64,000 nt of DNA from Arcticibacter pallidicorallinus (GTDB lineage Bacteria; Bacteroidota; Bacteroidia; Sphingobacteriales; Sphingobacteriaceae). The translations under genes and the position numbers were made by a program. Positions 34,945 to 43,274 of the stretch are shown here, piece after piece. Numbering within the stretch: the stretch's first letter is position 1; each line of letters opens with the position of its first letter. The notes under the pieces are model-generated. The model was not told where the DNA came from. It worked only from the letters and a program-made list of their open reading frames with translations, and ran no database searches. The stretch lies in the NCBI RefSeq assembly GCF_003002875.1, contig NZ_PVTH01000007.1:124001-188000 (forward strand). The letters run 5' to 3'.

Positions 34945-35229
34945 ATGAGTACTTTCAGAGAAGGGCAGAATCAGGCGCACCCTAATAAAAGCAATACCCT
35001 TATACTTGCGCTGATTCTTATACTAATAATGAATGTCAGCATCCAGATCTGGCTGTTGTATACCGCGCTGAATAATGCGCTCGCACAGAATAAAGATATT
35101 GCCATTCCGGCATTTCTTGCGTCCCTATTCCTATTTCTTATCGGCTTTTTCTGGTTATATTACCTTCCAACCGGAGCTAAGAAAAGAAAGGTGAAGCAAA
35201 ACGTTAATTTTTCAGATACCTATCACTAA
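34945..35229 (+). CDS. Small two-span membrane protein of the nitrate reductase operon
   Basis: 94 residues: a hydrophilic N-terminus, two hydrophobic segments (TLILALILILIMNVSIQIWLLY and AFLASLFLFLIGFFWLYYLP) and a basic tail. It resembles small accessory proteins of unknown function (DUF6755-like, from memory). It is the last gene of the unit, 12 bases after the Rieske gene, converging with narK. It could be a small complex subunit or assembly factor. Confidence 0.75.
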   Translation: MSTFREGQNQAHPNKSNTLILALILILIMNVSIQIWLLYTALNNALAQNKDIAIPAFLASLFLFLIGFFWLYYLPTGAKKRKVKQNVNFSDTYH

Positions 35230-35233
35230 GCCC

Positions 35234-36739
35234 CTACTTGTCGGGCAGGTGTTCAAACTTATCCTGAAGGTCAGGTGATCGCCTGGCCATCATTTTTGTT
35301 ATTACCAGGTGCATCCAGACGATACAGACCATAGAGAGGATCCATACAAACATCCATGAGCTGGTCCACAAACCTGTTCCGGTGAGCAGGTAGCCAAACA
35401 GGATAGGTCCTACGAAACCACCCAGGCCACCCATCAGGCCGACCATTCCTCCCACAAGACCAATCTGCGTAGGGAAATACTCGGGAATATGCTTAAATAC
35501 CGCTGCTGTACCGATTCCCCACGTAACGCCCACTAGCATAACCAGCACGATAAACACCCACATGTTCGCCTGAAAGTAAATTCGTGTGGTACCCTGAGCG
35601 ATCAGTTGCTTTTTGGTAATTTGATCTCCTGGCTTAACGAGAACTTCATGCCAGGTCTCCTTGTTCGGAAAAATCATCACGGTGTTTCGGGTATGTTCAA
35701 AAACGCGATTCTTAGGATGGATGGCATAAGCCTTGCCGTCAACAGAAATGGAATTTGCAGTTACCGCTGTGACGGTACCTGCTTTTGTCGCCATGATACC
35801 CGCCCCGGGCGAAGCAATCTCCATTCTGGGTATGATCAATAAGAAGCTCAGTACCACAGAGGCGCCTAATACTCCATACATTACCTTCCGGGCACCGTAT
35901 TTATCAGACAAAAATCCCCCCACCGCGCGGAAGAGTCCTGCCGGAAGGCTGAAACATGAAGCGAACAGTCCCGCCAAAACGAGGTTAGTTTGATAAACAT
36001 TTACAAAATAAGGAACCAGCCATTGTGAAAAAGCAACAAAACAGCCGAACACAAGGAAGTAATACAACCCGAATCGCCATACACGAACCTCACTGAGAGG
36101 CGATAGCAGTTTCATCAGGGTCTTACCGCTGGCTACAGGTTTTCTGTTTTCCGCAAAGAAAAAGAACAGTAAGCCAACTACGAGCAAACAGGAAGCATAA
36201 ATGACGGGCATTTGTCTCCAACCTTCGGGATTGGCCCCGTTATCGGTAAGCATATTCAGGAGAGAGGGTCCAACCAGAGTTGTCACCGAAGCACCGGCCG
36301 CGCCTGTGCCGAATATACCGATGGCCCGTCCCTGCCAGTTCTGCGGATACCATACGGAAGTATACCCTACGCCTACGGCAAAACTCGTTCCTGAGATTCC
36401 GAAAAAGAAGCTCAATATCAAAAAAGAGGTGTAGCTGTTCGCAAACGAAAGCAGGAAAAGCGGGATTGCGCAAAATACCAACAGCGTGCCAAATACCCAT
36501 TTGCCACCGAATTTATCTGTAAGAATTCCGACTGGAAGTCGCAGAAGGGAGCCTGTAAGCACGGGCACTCCCAAAAGCCATCCTATTTCCACCATGGTCC
36601 ATTCAAAGATTCCATTATCGGTAAGGTAAGTAACCAATACGCCGTTTATCATCCATGCAGCAAAGCTGACAAGAAAACCGAGCGTGTTAAGGAATAATAT
36701 TTTATGTGATTTAAGTCCAACTTGAATCTCTGTTGTCAT
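35234..36739 (-). CDS. narK: Nitrate/nitrite transporter (NarK family) with inserted soluble domain
   Basis: 501 residues, MFS fold with 12 predicted spans. NarK signatures are present: GIFGTGAAGASVTTLVGP (142-159) and GLMGGLGGFVGPILFGY (434-450). It exchanges nitrate and nitrite across the inner membrane, as required for a cytoplasmic nitrate reductase. Unusual is an insertion of about 85 residues (306-390) between two spans. It reads like a barrel-sandwich or lipoyl-type fold (GTVTAVTANSISVDGKAYAI ... VLVKPGDQITKKQLIAQGTT). It is transcribed toward the nitrate reductase unit, stop to stop with a 4-base gap. Confidence 0.92.
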   Translation of the reverse strand: MTTEIQVGLKSHKILFLNTLGFLVSFAAWMINGVLVTYLTDNGIFEWTMVEIGWLLGVPVLTGSLLRLPVGILTDKFGGKWVFGTLLVFCAIPLFLLSFANSYTSFLILSFFFGISGTSFAVGVGYTSVWYPQNWQGRAIGIFGTGAAGASVTTLVGPSLLNMLTDNGANPEGWRQMPVIYASCLLVVGLLFFFFAENRKPVASGKTLMKLLSPLSEVRVWRFGLYYFLVFGCFVAFSQWLVPYFVNVYQTNLVLAGLFASCFSLPAGLFRAVGGFLSDKYGARKVMYGVLGASVVLSFLLIIPRMEIASPGAGIMATKAGTVTAVTANSISVDGKAYAIHPKNRVFEHTRNTVMIFPNKETWHEVLVKPGDQITKKQLIAQGTTRIYFQANMWVFIVLVMLVGVTWGIGTAAVFKHIPEYFPTQIGLVGGMVGLMGGLGGFVGPILFGYLLTGTGLWTSSWMFVWILSMVCIVWMHLVITKMMARRSPDLQDKFEHLPDK

Positions 36740-36846
36740 GGTTGATTTTTTAGAGGTCCTATAGAATACAGTAAAGCCGGCTGGAATGTTTGATAAAAGG
36801 GGATATATGCTCCCTGTACAGCTTAAGAAATAATCTACTGAAAGGG

Positions 36847-36876
36847 TTGTTAGAGTGATCTAACTTCGTAACTTTG
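36847..36876 (+). promoter_or_regulatory. Promoter with embedded palindrome upstream of the TonB receptor gene
   Basis: TTG (36847-36849), exactly 19 bases, then TAACTTTG (36869-36876), a perfect Bacteroidota promoter. A perfect 6-4-6 palindrome GTTAGA-GTGA-TCTAAC (36849-36864) fills the spacer, so a bound protein would block the polymerase. It also excludes the upstream ATG at 36874 as start. Confidence 0.75.
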
Positions 36877-36903
36877 ACTACCAAAACTAATAAATTAGGT
36901 TAT

Positions 36904-39204
36904 ATGAAATTATTCACTGTGTTTCTATCTGCTGCTTCGATCCTGGGTTCTCTTGTTGCGAGTGCTCAATCAGGTACTATAATGGGAAAAGTAACAGATT
37001 CCTACGGACATCCTGTTGAATTAGCCGCTATTTCCTTACCTCAATTGAAGATGGGAATGTCCGCAGATAGTCTCGGATATTACCGCATCACTGGAGTGCC
37101 AAACGGACATTGGAAAATCCAGTCGACTTCTATGGGATACAAGTCCTGGTTGGGTCATGTGGACGTTTCAGACTCAGTGGTGGTGATACACGATATTGTT
37201 CTGGAAGCGTCAAAGGCGTCTCTCAACGAAGTAGTAGTATCGGGAACGATGAAAGAGGTATCCAAACTGGACAGTCCCGTTCCTGTGGAAGTTTACACAT
37301 CTAAATTCTTCAGAGCCAATCCGACGCCTTCTGTTTTCGATGCCCTGCAAAATATTAATGGGGTTCGGCCTCAGTTAAACTGTAATGTATGCAGTACGGG
37401 GGACATCCATATTAACGGACTTGAAGGTCCTTATACCATGATTTTGATCGATGGGATGCCGATCGTTAGCGGATTGTCTACAGTCTACGGACTCAGCGGT
37501 ATACCGCAGTCGCTCATTGAAAGGGTAGAGATCGTGAAAGGTCCGGCCTCAACGCTTTACGGCAGTGAGGCTGTAGGCGGATTGATCAATATCATTACCA
37601 AGAATCCTTCGACCGCACCGGTTCTTTCAGCCGACGTTTTTAGTACGAGCTGGGCTGAAGTGAACGCCGACCTTGCAGCTAAATTCAAGGTTGGTGAAAA
37701 AGCACATTCTCTCGTCGGTGTTAATTACTTCAACTATCAGAATCCGGTAGATAATGATAACGATGGGTTTACCGATATCACCCTTCAAAACAGAATCTCC
37801 GTATTTAATAAGTGGAGTTTCCAACGCAAGGAAAACCGGGTGCTGTCTATGGCAGCCAGGTACGTTTACGAAGATCGTTGGGGTGGACAAATGAACTGGA
37901 ATAGGAGTTACAGGGGAGGAGATGAAGTATACGGTGAAAGTATTTATACCAAGAGGTGGGAATATTTTGGCACGTATCAGCTCCCGTTTAAAGAGAATAT
38001 CACGTTCATGTTCAGTGCGAACGGGCACGATCAGAACAGCGTTTATGGCACTACTTTGTACAATGCCAATCAATACGTCGGCTTTGGTCAGCTTTCCTGG
38101 AATAAGCAGATCAAGCGCCACGATCTTCTGGCTGGTCTAGCTTATCGTTACACTTATTATGATGACAATACTCCGGCGACGCGATCCTTCGAAGAACCGG
38201 GGAGGAACAAGGTATCGCATACCAATCTGCCGGGTGTGTTTGTGCAGGATGAAATCACTCTCAACGAGAACAACAAAGTTCTGTTGGGCTTGAGGTATGA
38301 CTATAATTCGCTTCATGGTAGCATTCTCACACCGAGGATAAACTATAAGTGGAACTCCCCGGATAAGAACAATGTTTTGCGTCTGAGCATTGGTAATGGG
38401 TACCGGGTTGCGAACGTATTTACAGAGGATCATGCGGCCCTAACGGGATCGAGGGATGTGGTATTCGTTACTGAGCTTAAGCCGGAAACATCCTGGAACG
38501 GGAACGTTAACTTTGTGAAGAAAATTTTTATGTCCAATGGTGGGATGGTCGGCCTGGATGCGACCGGATTCTATACGTATTTTGATAATAAAATCATTGC
38601 CGATTACGATACTGACGCGAATAAGATCATATATGATAATTTGTCCGGCCATGCTGTTTCTAAAGGTATTTCGCTGAATGTTGACATTGCTTTGCCTAAT
38701 GGACTGAAGTTCTTGCTAGGCGGTACGGCAATGGATGTTTACAGTAAACAGGGGGGCACGAAGATCAGACAGCTTTTTACTGAACAATTTACAGGAGTAT
38801 GGAATGTGGGCTATGCATTCAGAAGTTTGGGCCTGACCGTCGATTATACCGGGAATCTTTACGGCCCAATGCGTCTTCCCCTTTTAAGTGATGCGGACCC
38901 ACGTCGTGAGAATTCGCCATGGTGGAGCATCCAGAATATTCAGCTTACGAAGTCAGCAGGCAAGGGTCTTGAAATCTTCGGCGGAGTGAAGAATCTTTTG
39001 AACTGGACGCCTAATAAGGGCAATCCGTTTATTATTGCCCGGGCGCATGATCCGTTTGATAAAAACGTTGTTTTTGACAATAACGGACAGGCAGTTGTTA
39101 CAGCAGAGAACCCTTACGGACTGACATTTGATCCATCTTACGTCTTTGGTCCGAACCAGGGCATAAGAGGTTTCCTGGGAATACGTTATAACCTGTATAA
39201 GTAA
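36904..39204 (+). CDS. TonB-dependent outer membrane receptor
   Basis: From the ATG at 36904, 766 residues. Signal peptide MKLFTVFLSAASILGSLVASA, then a carboxypeptidase-like domain (GTIMGKVTDSYGHPVELAAIS), a plug domain with VFDALQNINGVRPQLNCNVCSTGDIHINGLEG split over two loops, and a barrel. The plug has two cysteines (CNVC) just before the GDIHING strand, which I have seen in receptors proposed to take up metals. The start at 36904 is chosen because the -7 element overlaps the upstream ATG. A thioredoxin-fold gene follows after 3 bases. The ligand is unknown; copper or iron is a guess, fitting the metal needs of the NO and nitrate enzymes. Confidence 0.93.
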   Translation: MKLFTVFLSAASILGSLVASAQSGTIMGKVTDSYGHPVELAAISLPQLKMGMSADSLGYYRITGVPNGHWKIQSTSMGYKSWLGHVDVSDSVVVIHDIVLEASKASLNEVVVSGTMKEVSKLDSPVPVEVYTSKFFRANPTPSVFDALQNINGVRPQLNCNVCSTGDIHINGLEGPYTMILIDGMPIVSGLSTVYGLSGIPQSLIERVEIVKGPASTLYGSEAVGGLINIITKNPSTAPVLSADVFSTSWAEVNADLAAKFKVGEKAHSLVGVNYFNYQNPVDNDNDGFTDITLQNRISVFNKWSFQRKENRVLSMAARYVYEDRWGGQMNWNRSYRGGDEVYGESIYTKRWEYFGTYQLPFKENITFMFSANGHDQNSVYGTTLYNANQYVGFGQLSWNKQIKRHDLLAGLAYRYTYYDDNTPATRSFEEPGRNKVSHTNLPGVFVQDEITLNENNKVLLGLRYDYNSLHGSILTPRINYKWNSPDKNNVLRLSIGNGYRVANVFTEDHAALTGSRDVVFVTELKPETSWNGNVNFVKKIFMSNGGMVGLDATGFYTYFDNKIIADYDTDANKIIYDNLSGHAVSKGISLNVDIALPNGLKFLLGGTAMDVYSKQGGTKIRQLFTEQFTGVWNVGYAFRSLGLTVDYTGNLYGPMRLPLLSDADPRRENSPWWSIQNIQLTKSAGKGLEIFGGVKNLLNWTPNKGNPFIIARAHDPFDKNVVFDNNGQAVVTAENPYGLTFDPSYVFGPNQGIRGFLGIRYNLYK

Positions 39205-39207
39205 CAG

Positions 39208-39714
39208 ATGATGGGCGTAAGGGCGAATTTAACCAGGTTGTACATACCAATGTATATCTTTTTCGGATGGGTACTGATCAGCTCGTCCGGCGTAAAAGCA
39301 CAGACCCGCCCGCTTGATTTTAAGAACTTACAGGATAGCATGACTGTCCAGCCTAAGCCCGTTTTACTGCTGCTCTCGACAGATTGGTGTGTCTATTGCA
39401 AGATGCAAAAGTTTCAAATTCGCCGGAATAAGAAGTTTCAGAAAAATAGCGCTCATTTCTATTATGCAGAGATAAATGCAGAGGCAAAGGAGCCGCTCAA
39501 GTTTAAAGGGAGGACCTACCGTTTTCTGCCGAACGGCAAATCTTCTGGTGTTCATGAACTCGCTGTAGCGCTTGGGAAGCACAACGGCACTTTGGCTTAC
39601 CCCACATGGGTGATTATGGATAAGGATCTTAATATTCTTTACCGCCATAGCGGGGTGCTGGCTAAGCAGGATTTACAGCTGCTGACAGAGTCGCTAATGA
39701 AATTGAATAAATAA
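39208..39714 (+). CDS. Exported thioredoxin-fold protein
   Basis: 168 residues with a hydrophobic N-terminal segment (LYIPMYIFFGWVLISSSGVKA) for export. The thioredoxin-like domain has PVLLLLSTDWCVYCKMQKFQI with a CVYC redox motif and the cis-proline region TLAYPTWVIMDKDLNILYRHSG. It belongs to the DUF255/thioredoxin_7-like group acting in the periplasm. It is co-transcribed with the TonB receptor, so it may reduce the receptor's cysteines or a metal-carrying partner. That link is inference. Confidence 0.88.
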   Translation: MMGVRANLTRLYIPMYIFFGWVLISSSGVKAQTRPLDFKNLQDSMTVQPKPVLLLLSTDWCVYCKMQKFQIRRNKKFQKNSAHFYYAEINAEAKEPLKFKGRTYRFLPNGKSSGVHELAVALGKHNGTLAYPTWVIMDKDLNILYRHSGVLAKQDLQLLTESLMKLNK

Positions 39715-39730
39715 AGATGTGGGTGCCTTT

Positions 39731-39775
39731 GGTGACCGAAGTCACCGTTCTGTTTTAATAAATATCTGATCTTTG
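39731..39775 (+). promoter_or_regulatory. Operator and promoter of the YeeE/YedE sulfur module
   Basis: A perfect palindrome GGTGACCGAAGTCACC (39731-39746), then GATCTTTG (39768-39775), one mismatch from TAnnTTTG. The distance from operator start to TTTG is 41 bases, the same as upstream of the hemerythrin operon. Position near -41 fits a class II Crp/Fnr activator. Confidence 0.68.
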
Positions 39776-39817
39776 TGAAATAATACTTTCAATCGGCAAA
39801 CATAAAGATGTTCATAT

Positions 39818-40375
39818 ATGATAGAATTACTTAAACAACCCTGGCCCTGGTATCTATCAGGTGCTGCCATCGCCCTTATTATGACGCTGTTGATCTATTT
39901 CGGTAAGTTCTTTGGCGTGTCATCAAACTTGAGAACGATATGTACTATAGCAGGCGCTGGTAGAAAAGTAAAATTCTTCGACTTTGACTGGAGAGCACAA
40001 AAGTGGAATCTGCTGTTCATTTTTGGTGCAGTGATAGGTGGTTTCATTTCCTCTACCTTGCTGAATAATGATCAACCCATTCAGCTTTCCAGTGCCACAA
40101 TTGCTGATCTTGAAAGTATGGGAATTGCGTTTGATGGAAATTTAAATCCTTCGCAATTATTCGGACTGGATGCTGTCTTTTCTTTCAAAGGCTTTTTAAT
40201 TCTATTGGTGGGAGGTTTACTTGTCGGATTTGGTACAAGGTATGCAGGGGGCTGTACTTCCGGACACGCTATATCCGGACTGACGAATATGCAGATGCCC
40301 TCTTTAATAGCCGTCATCGGGTTCTTTATCGGTGGGCTCGCAATGACGTATTTGATCTTGCCATACCTGTTTTAA
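39818..40375 (+). CDS. YeeE/YedE-family membrane protein (TsuA-like), part 1
   Basis: 185 residues with 4-5 hydrophobic segments. The conserved cysteine sits in RYAGGCTSGHAISG, the sulfur-relay motif of YeeE/YedE transporters that carry thiosulfate or related sulfur species. It represents about half of a full TsuA; the next gene supplies the other half, as is common for split pairs in Bacteroidota. The pair plus the MBL-rhodanese protein downstream suggest sulfane-sulfur uptake and oxidation. It may share its activator with the NO operon. Confidence 0.9.
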   Translation: MIELLKQPWPWYLSGAAIALIMTLLIYFGKFFGVSSNLRTICTIAGAGRKVKFFDFDWRAQKWNLLFIFGAVIGGFISSTLLNNDQPIQLSSATIADLESMGIAFDGNLNPSQLFGLDAVFSFKGFLILLVGGLLVGFGTRYAGGCTSGHAISGLTNMQMPSLIAVIGFFIGGLAMTYLILPYLF

Positions 40376-40389
40376 CTTAACTACGAAAA

Positions 40390-40803
40390 ATGAAATCTTT
40401 AAAATATATACTAGCAGGCGTATTATTCGGTATCATCATGAGTAAGTCGGAAGCGATATCCTGGTATCGGATACAGGAAATGTTTCGCTTTCAATCCTTT
40501 CACATGTATGGGATTATCGGAACCGCCGTGCTTTTAGGCTCGGTAATCGTTTTTCTGATTAAGACATTTAAAGTCAGAGACTACTCTGGTAAGCCAATCC
40601 TCTTTCGGGACAAAGAAAAAAGTTATCCCCGCTACATCATTGGAGGGACAATTTTCGGCCTGGGTTGGGCATTAACCGGTGCCTGTCCCGGTCCGATGTT
40701 CGTGAATGTTGGCTATGGATACCTGGCGATGTTGATCGTTATATTTGGAGCTTTGGTTGGCACCTATGTCTATGGACTGATAAAACATAAGCTGCCGCAT
40801 TAA
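40390..40803 (+). CDS. YeeE/YedE-family membrane protein (DUF6691-like), part 2
   Basis: 137 residues with 4 hydrophobic segments. The conserved cysteine lies in GLGWALTGACPGPMFVNVG, the second sulfur-relay motif of the family. It starts 14 bases after the first half. The two subunits together carry the motif pair found in a single full-length TsuA. The transported species (thiosulfate, sulfane sulfur) is inferred from the family. Confidence 0.9.
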   Translation: MKSLKYILAGVLFGIIMSKSEAISWYRIQEMFRFQSFHMYGIIGTAVLLGSVIVFLIKTFKVRDYSGKPILFRDKEKSYPRYIIGGTIFGLGWALTGACPGPMFVNVGYGYLAMLIVIFGALVGTYVYGLIKHKLPH

Positions 40804-40874
40804 TAATTGTGAATGGTGTTGTTTGAGAATCAGCAAAATCAGTGGCTTCTCGAACTTTTAAGATAAATGTAGAT

Positions 40875-42221
40875 ATGAAAATTGAGCAATTTGAGGATAC
40901 GAACCTTTCCCATTATAGTTATGCGATATTGAGCGATAACCGGGAAATTGTATTGATTGATCCTGCCCGCGACCCTAAGAGCTATTATGATTATGCTTTG
41001 GCAAATGAAGCGAAGATCATCGGGGTTATAGAAACGCATCCACACGCAGATTTTATTAGCAGTCACCTTCAAATTCATCAGGAAACGGGAGCAAAGATTT
41101 ATGTAAGTACCTTGTTGAGCGCCGGGTATCCTTTTGTTGCTTTTGATGAAGGGGCGGCCCTGGAATTTGGAGATGTCAAACTTAAATCGTTGAATACGCC
41201 CGGCCATTCTCCGGATAGTATTTCGGTTGTATTGGAGCATAAGTCCAAAGACATCGCCGTGTTTACGGGTGATACCCTGTTTATCGGCGATTGTGGCAGG
41301 CCGGATTTGAGAGAGAAAGGGGAGGATCTGAATTTGAAACGTGAGGAACTTGCCAAGAAAATGTACAGTTCACTCAGAAATAAGCTGATGTTGCTGGACG
41401 ACGATGTAGCGGTTTATCCTGCTCACGGAGCTGGAACCCTTTGCGGAAAGGCTCTGAGCAAAGCAAATAGCAGTACGATAGCTGCCGAGAAGTTGACTAA
41501 CTGGTCTTTGCGGGAAATGTCAGAATCTGAATTTGTTACAGCCCTGACGGCTGATCAGCCTTTTATACCCAAATATTTCCCTTACGATGTTGATCTAAAT
41601 AAGAAGGGTGCACCTTCATTTGATGAAAGCGTGCAGAAAGTTGTTTCAGGCAGGATAGTCGACAACCGGGAACAAGCAGCTCTACTGGATCCCGAAGTGC
41701 TTATTGTCGACACGCGGGATGCTGACATTTATAAGAAACAGCATTTGACGAATTCCATCAATATCATGGATGGGGAGAAATTTGAGACCTGGCTAGGCAC
41801 TCTGGTAGCTCCCGGCGACTTGTTTTATTTGGCAGGTAGGAGTAATGAAACATTAACCGCCTTGATAGAGCGTATAGCAAAGATCGGTTACGAACCCTTT
41901 ATTAGAGAAGCCTTCGTGCTGGATGCTGGGGATGAGAAATCAGATATATTGAATCTTAATACGTTTAAGGAAGATCCCGCCGCCTTTACCATCGTCGATA
42001 TAAGGAACAGCAGTGAAGCAAGGGAAAAGCCGGTTTTCGAAGATGCCATTAACATTCCGCTACCGGAACTTGCCGAGCGTTCTGAAGAAATTCCTACGAA
42101 CAAACCAATTGTGGTTCATTGTGCGGGCGGGTATCGGAGTGCGGCCGGCAGCAGCTTGTTGGAGAGCAGACTGGATGCTAAGGTGTATGATTTGAGTGAG
42201 GACATTAAGAAATTCTATTAA
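40875..42221 (+). CDS. Metallo-beta-lactamase-fold persulfide dioxygenase-like protein with two rhodanese domains
   Basis: From the ATG at 40875, 448 residues. The MBL domain (about 1-245) has ETHPHADFISSH, TPGHSPDSISV, TGDTLFIGDCGRPD and YPAHGAG, the iron-binding pattern of ETHE1/CstB-type persulfide dioxygenases. The first rhodanese domain (about 255-350) has FYLAGRSNETL in place of the Cys loop and is probably inactive. The second (about 360-448) has VVHCAGGYRSAAG with an intact Cys. The predicted role is oxidation of glutathione or bacillithiol-type persulfides to sulfite with sulfur transfer. It follows the YeeE pair. An ATG 33 bases earlier is possible. Confidence 0.9.
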   Translation: MKIEQFEDTNLSHYSYAILSDNREIVLIDPARDPKSYYDYALANEAKIIGVIETHPHADFISSHLQIHQETGAKIYVSTLLSAGYPFVAFDEGAALEFGDVKLKSLNTPGHSPDSISVVLEHKSKDIAVFTGDTLFIGDCGRPDLREKGEDLNLKREELAKKMYSSLRNKLMLLDDDVAVYPAHGAGTLCGKALSKANSSTIAAEKLTNWSLREMSESEFVTALTADQPFIPKYFPYDVDLNKKGAPSFDESVQKVVSGRIVDNREQAALLDPEVLIVDTRDADIYKKQHLTNSINIMDGEKFETWLGTLVAPGDLFYLAGRSNETLTALIERIAKIGYEPFIREAFVLDAGDEKSDILNLNTFKEDPAAFTIVDIRNSSEAREKPVFEDAINIPLPELAERSEEIPTNKPIVVHCAGGYRSAAGSSLLESRLDAKVYDLSEDIKKFY

Positions 42222-42256
42222 AAAGGATAGTGTGATGGTTCTCTTTTGTAGCGTGG

Positions 42257-43147
42257 CTATTCTATGCTTTCCACTGTAGGGAAGTACTTGCTATTCACCT
42301 TTATGGGGTTGTTAGGAAACTTTTTCCGGAAAGTAGAACTGGAAATTAATAAGCTGGTAAAACGGATTCGTTCGCCATCTTTGAAGGTGATTATGAAGAG
42401 TTCGCATTCTCGCCAGGGACTTCTATATGCTGATGTAACATAGGTGTCAATGCTCGCAATGTCTTGCTTGTTGTATCGCTTTTTATTGTCCCTGGTACCG
42501 TAAATGAACTCTTCGTGTCCCTTTGAGATTTGTAGGTAAGAATTCCTGTCGGACGAGAAGTAATTGAAGTAGAAATAAATCAAGGGACAGGAATAAATCA
42601 GGAAGAACGAAAGCACGATCGTGGTAACGGTAAGGATGGCTGGTATATTCGGGTTTCCGATGAATCTGATCCAGAATAGTACTAGAGCCATCAACAGTAT
42701 GTTTCTCGTACCCCTGAAAAAGTTCATTGTAGCTTTCCTGTTCACTAAGTACTCAAACCGATTAGTTTTGAAATGAGATAGCGGGTTCAGGGTGAAACTG
42801 TACTTCTTAAAGCCAGTCAATTTTCCCTCATTTTCGAAGTATACTTTTACCCATTGGGATACCTCTTCCATGGTGTCCACATTTTGGAAATATACCTTCT
42901 TATTTGGTGCCAGATAGTATAATGAGTACTTCTCGCCGAAATAGGGGCCAATTTTTAAGTAGGTGCCGCCCGGATGTTCGAGGGTAACAGAAGGACAAGT
43001 AAGTTCAACGGATGCCAGACTACGCTCTGTTTTCCAGGGGAAGTTACTGATGAAAGATTTAGTTTCTTCAACAGTTCGATGGGCGATATGATGAAACTCG
43101 CCCTTTTCGCTCCTTTTGTATTGAGCTTTTGAAATCAATTGCTTCAC
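42257..43147 (-). CDS. Membrane protein of unknown function, possibly PH-like domain
   Basis: 296 residues. The N-terminal half is soluble (SNFPWKTERSLASVELTCPS). Two adjacent hydrophobic segments in the middle (GTRNILLMALVLFWIRFIG and ILTVTTIVLSFFLIYSCPLIYFYF, about 145-195) follow. The C-terminal part (SYLQISKGHEEFIYGTRDNKKRYNKQDIASID ... ITFKDGERIRFTSLLI, split here) has the alternating pattern of a bacterial PH domain. It stands alone. I recognise no family with confidence. Confidence 0.75.
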   Translation of the reverse strand: MKQLISKAQYKRSEKGEFHHIAHRTVEETKSFISNFPWKTERSLASVELTCPSVTLEHPGGTYLKIGPYFGEKYSLYYLAPNKKVYFQNVDTMEEVSQWVKVYFENEGKLTGFKKYSFTLNPLSHFKTNRFEYLVNRKATMNFFRGTRNILLMALVLFWIRFIGNPNIPAILTVTTIVLSFFLIYSCPLIYFYFNYFSSDRNSYLQISKGHEEFIYGTRDNKKRYNKQDIASIDTYVTSAYRSPWRECELFIITFKDGERIRFTSLLISSSTFRKKFPNNPIKVNSKYFPTVESIE

Positions 43148-43274
43148 GCCAAGGCCAAATGAGTGTTTAATAGAGTCCAGATTGTGAATTTAAATATTTC
43201 TTAAGCTGAGAAAGAGAATTATAGCGGATTTTCGAAAAAAAGTTCTACTTTACACTTAAATAAACCACACTTAA

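Noticed and set aside
19665-40803. A complete denitrification cluster
   Set aside because: Nitrate reductase, NarK and NO reductase are present, but no NirK, NirS, NrfA or NosZ reading frame is in the window, so only partial steps can be claimed.
41020-41070. HxHxDF instead of HxHxDH in the MBL-fold protein
   Set aside because: From memory, HADF is the normal form in CstB-like and many Bacteroidota persulfide dioxygenase relatives, so not a defect.
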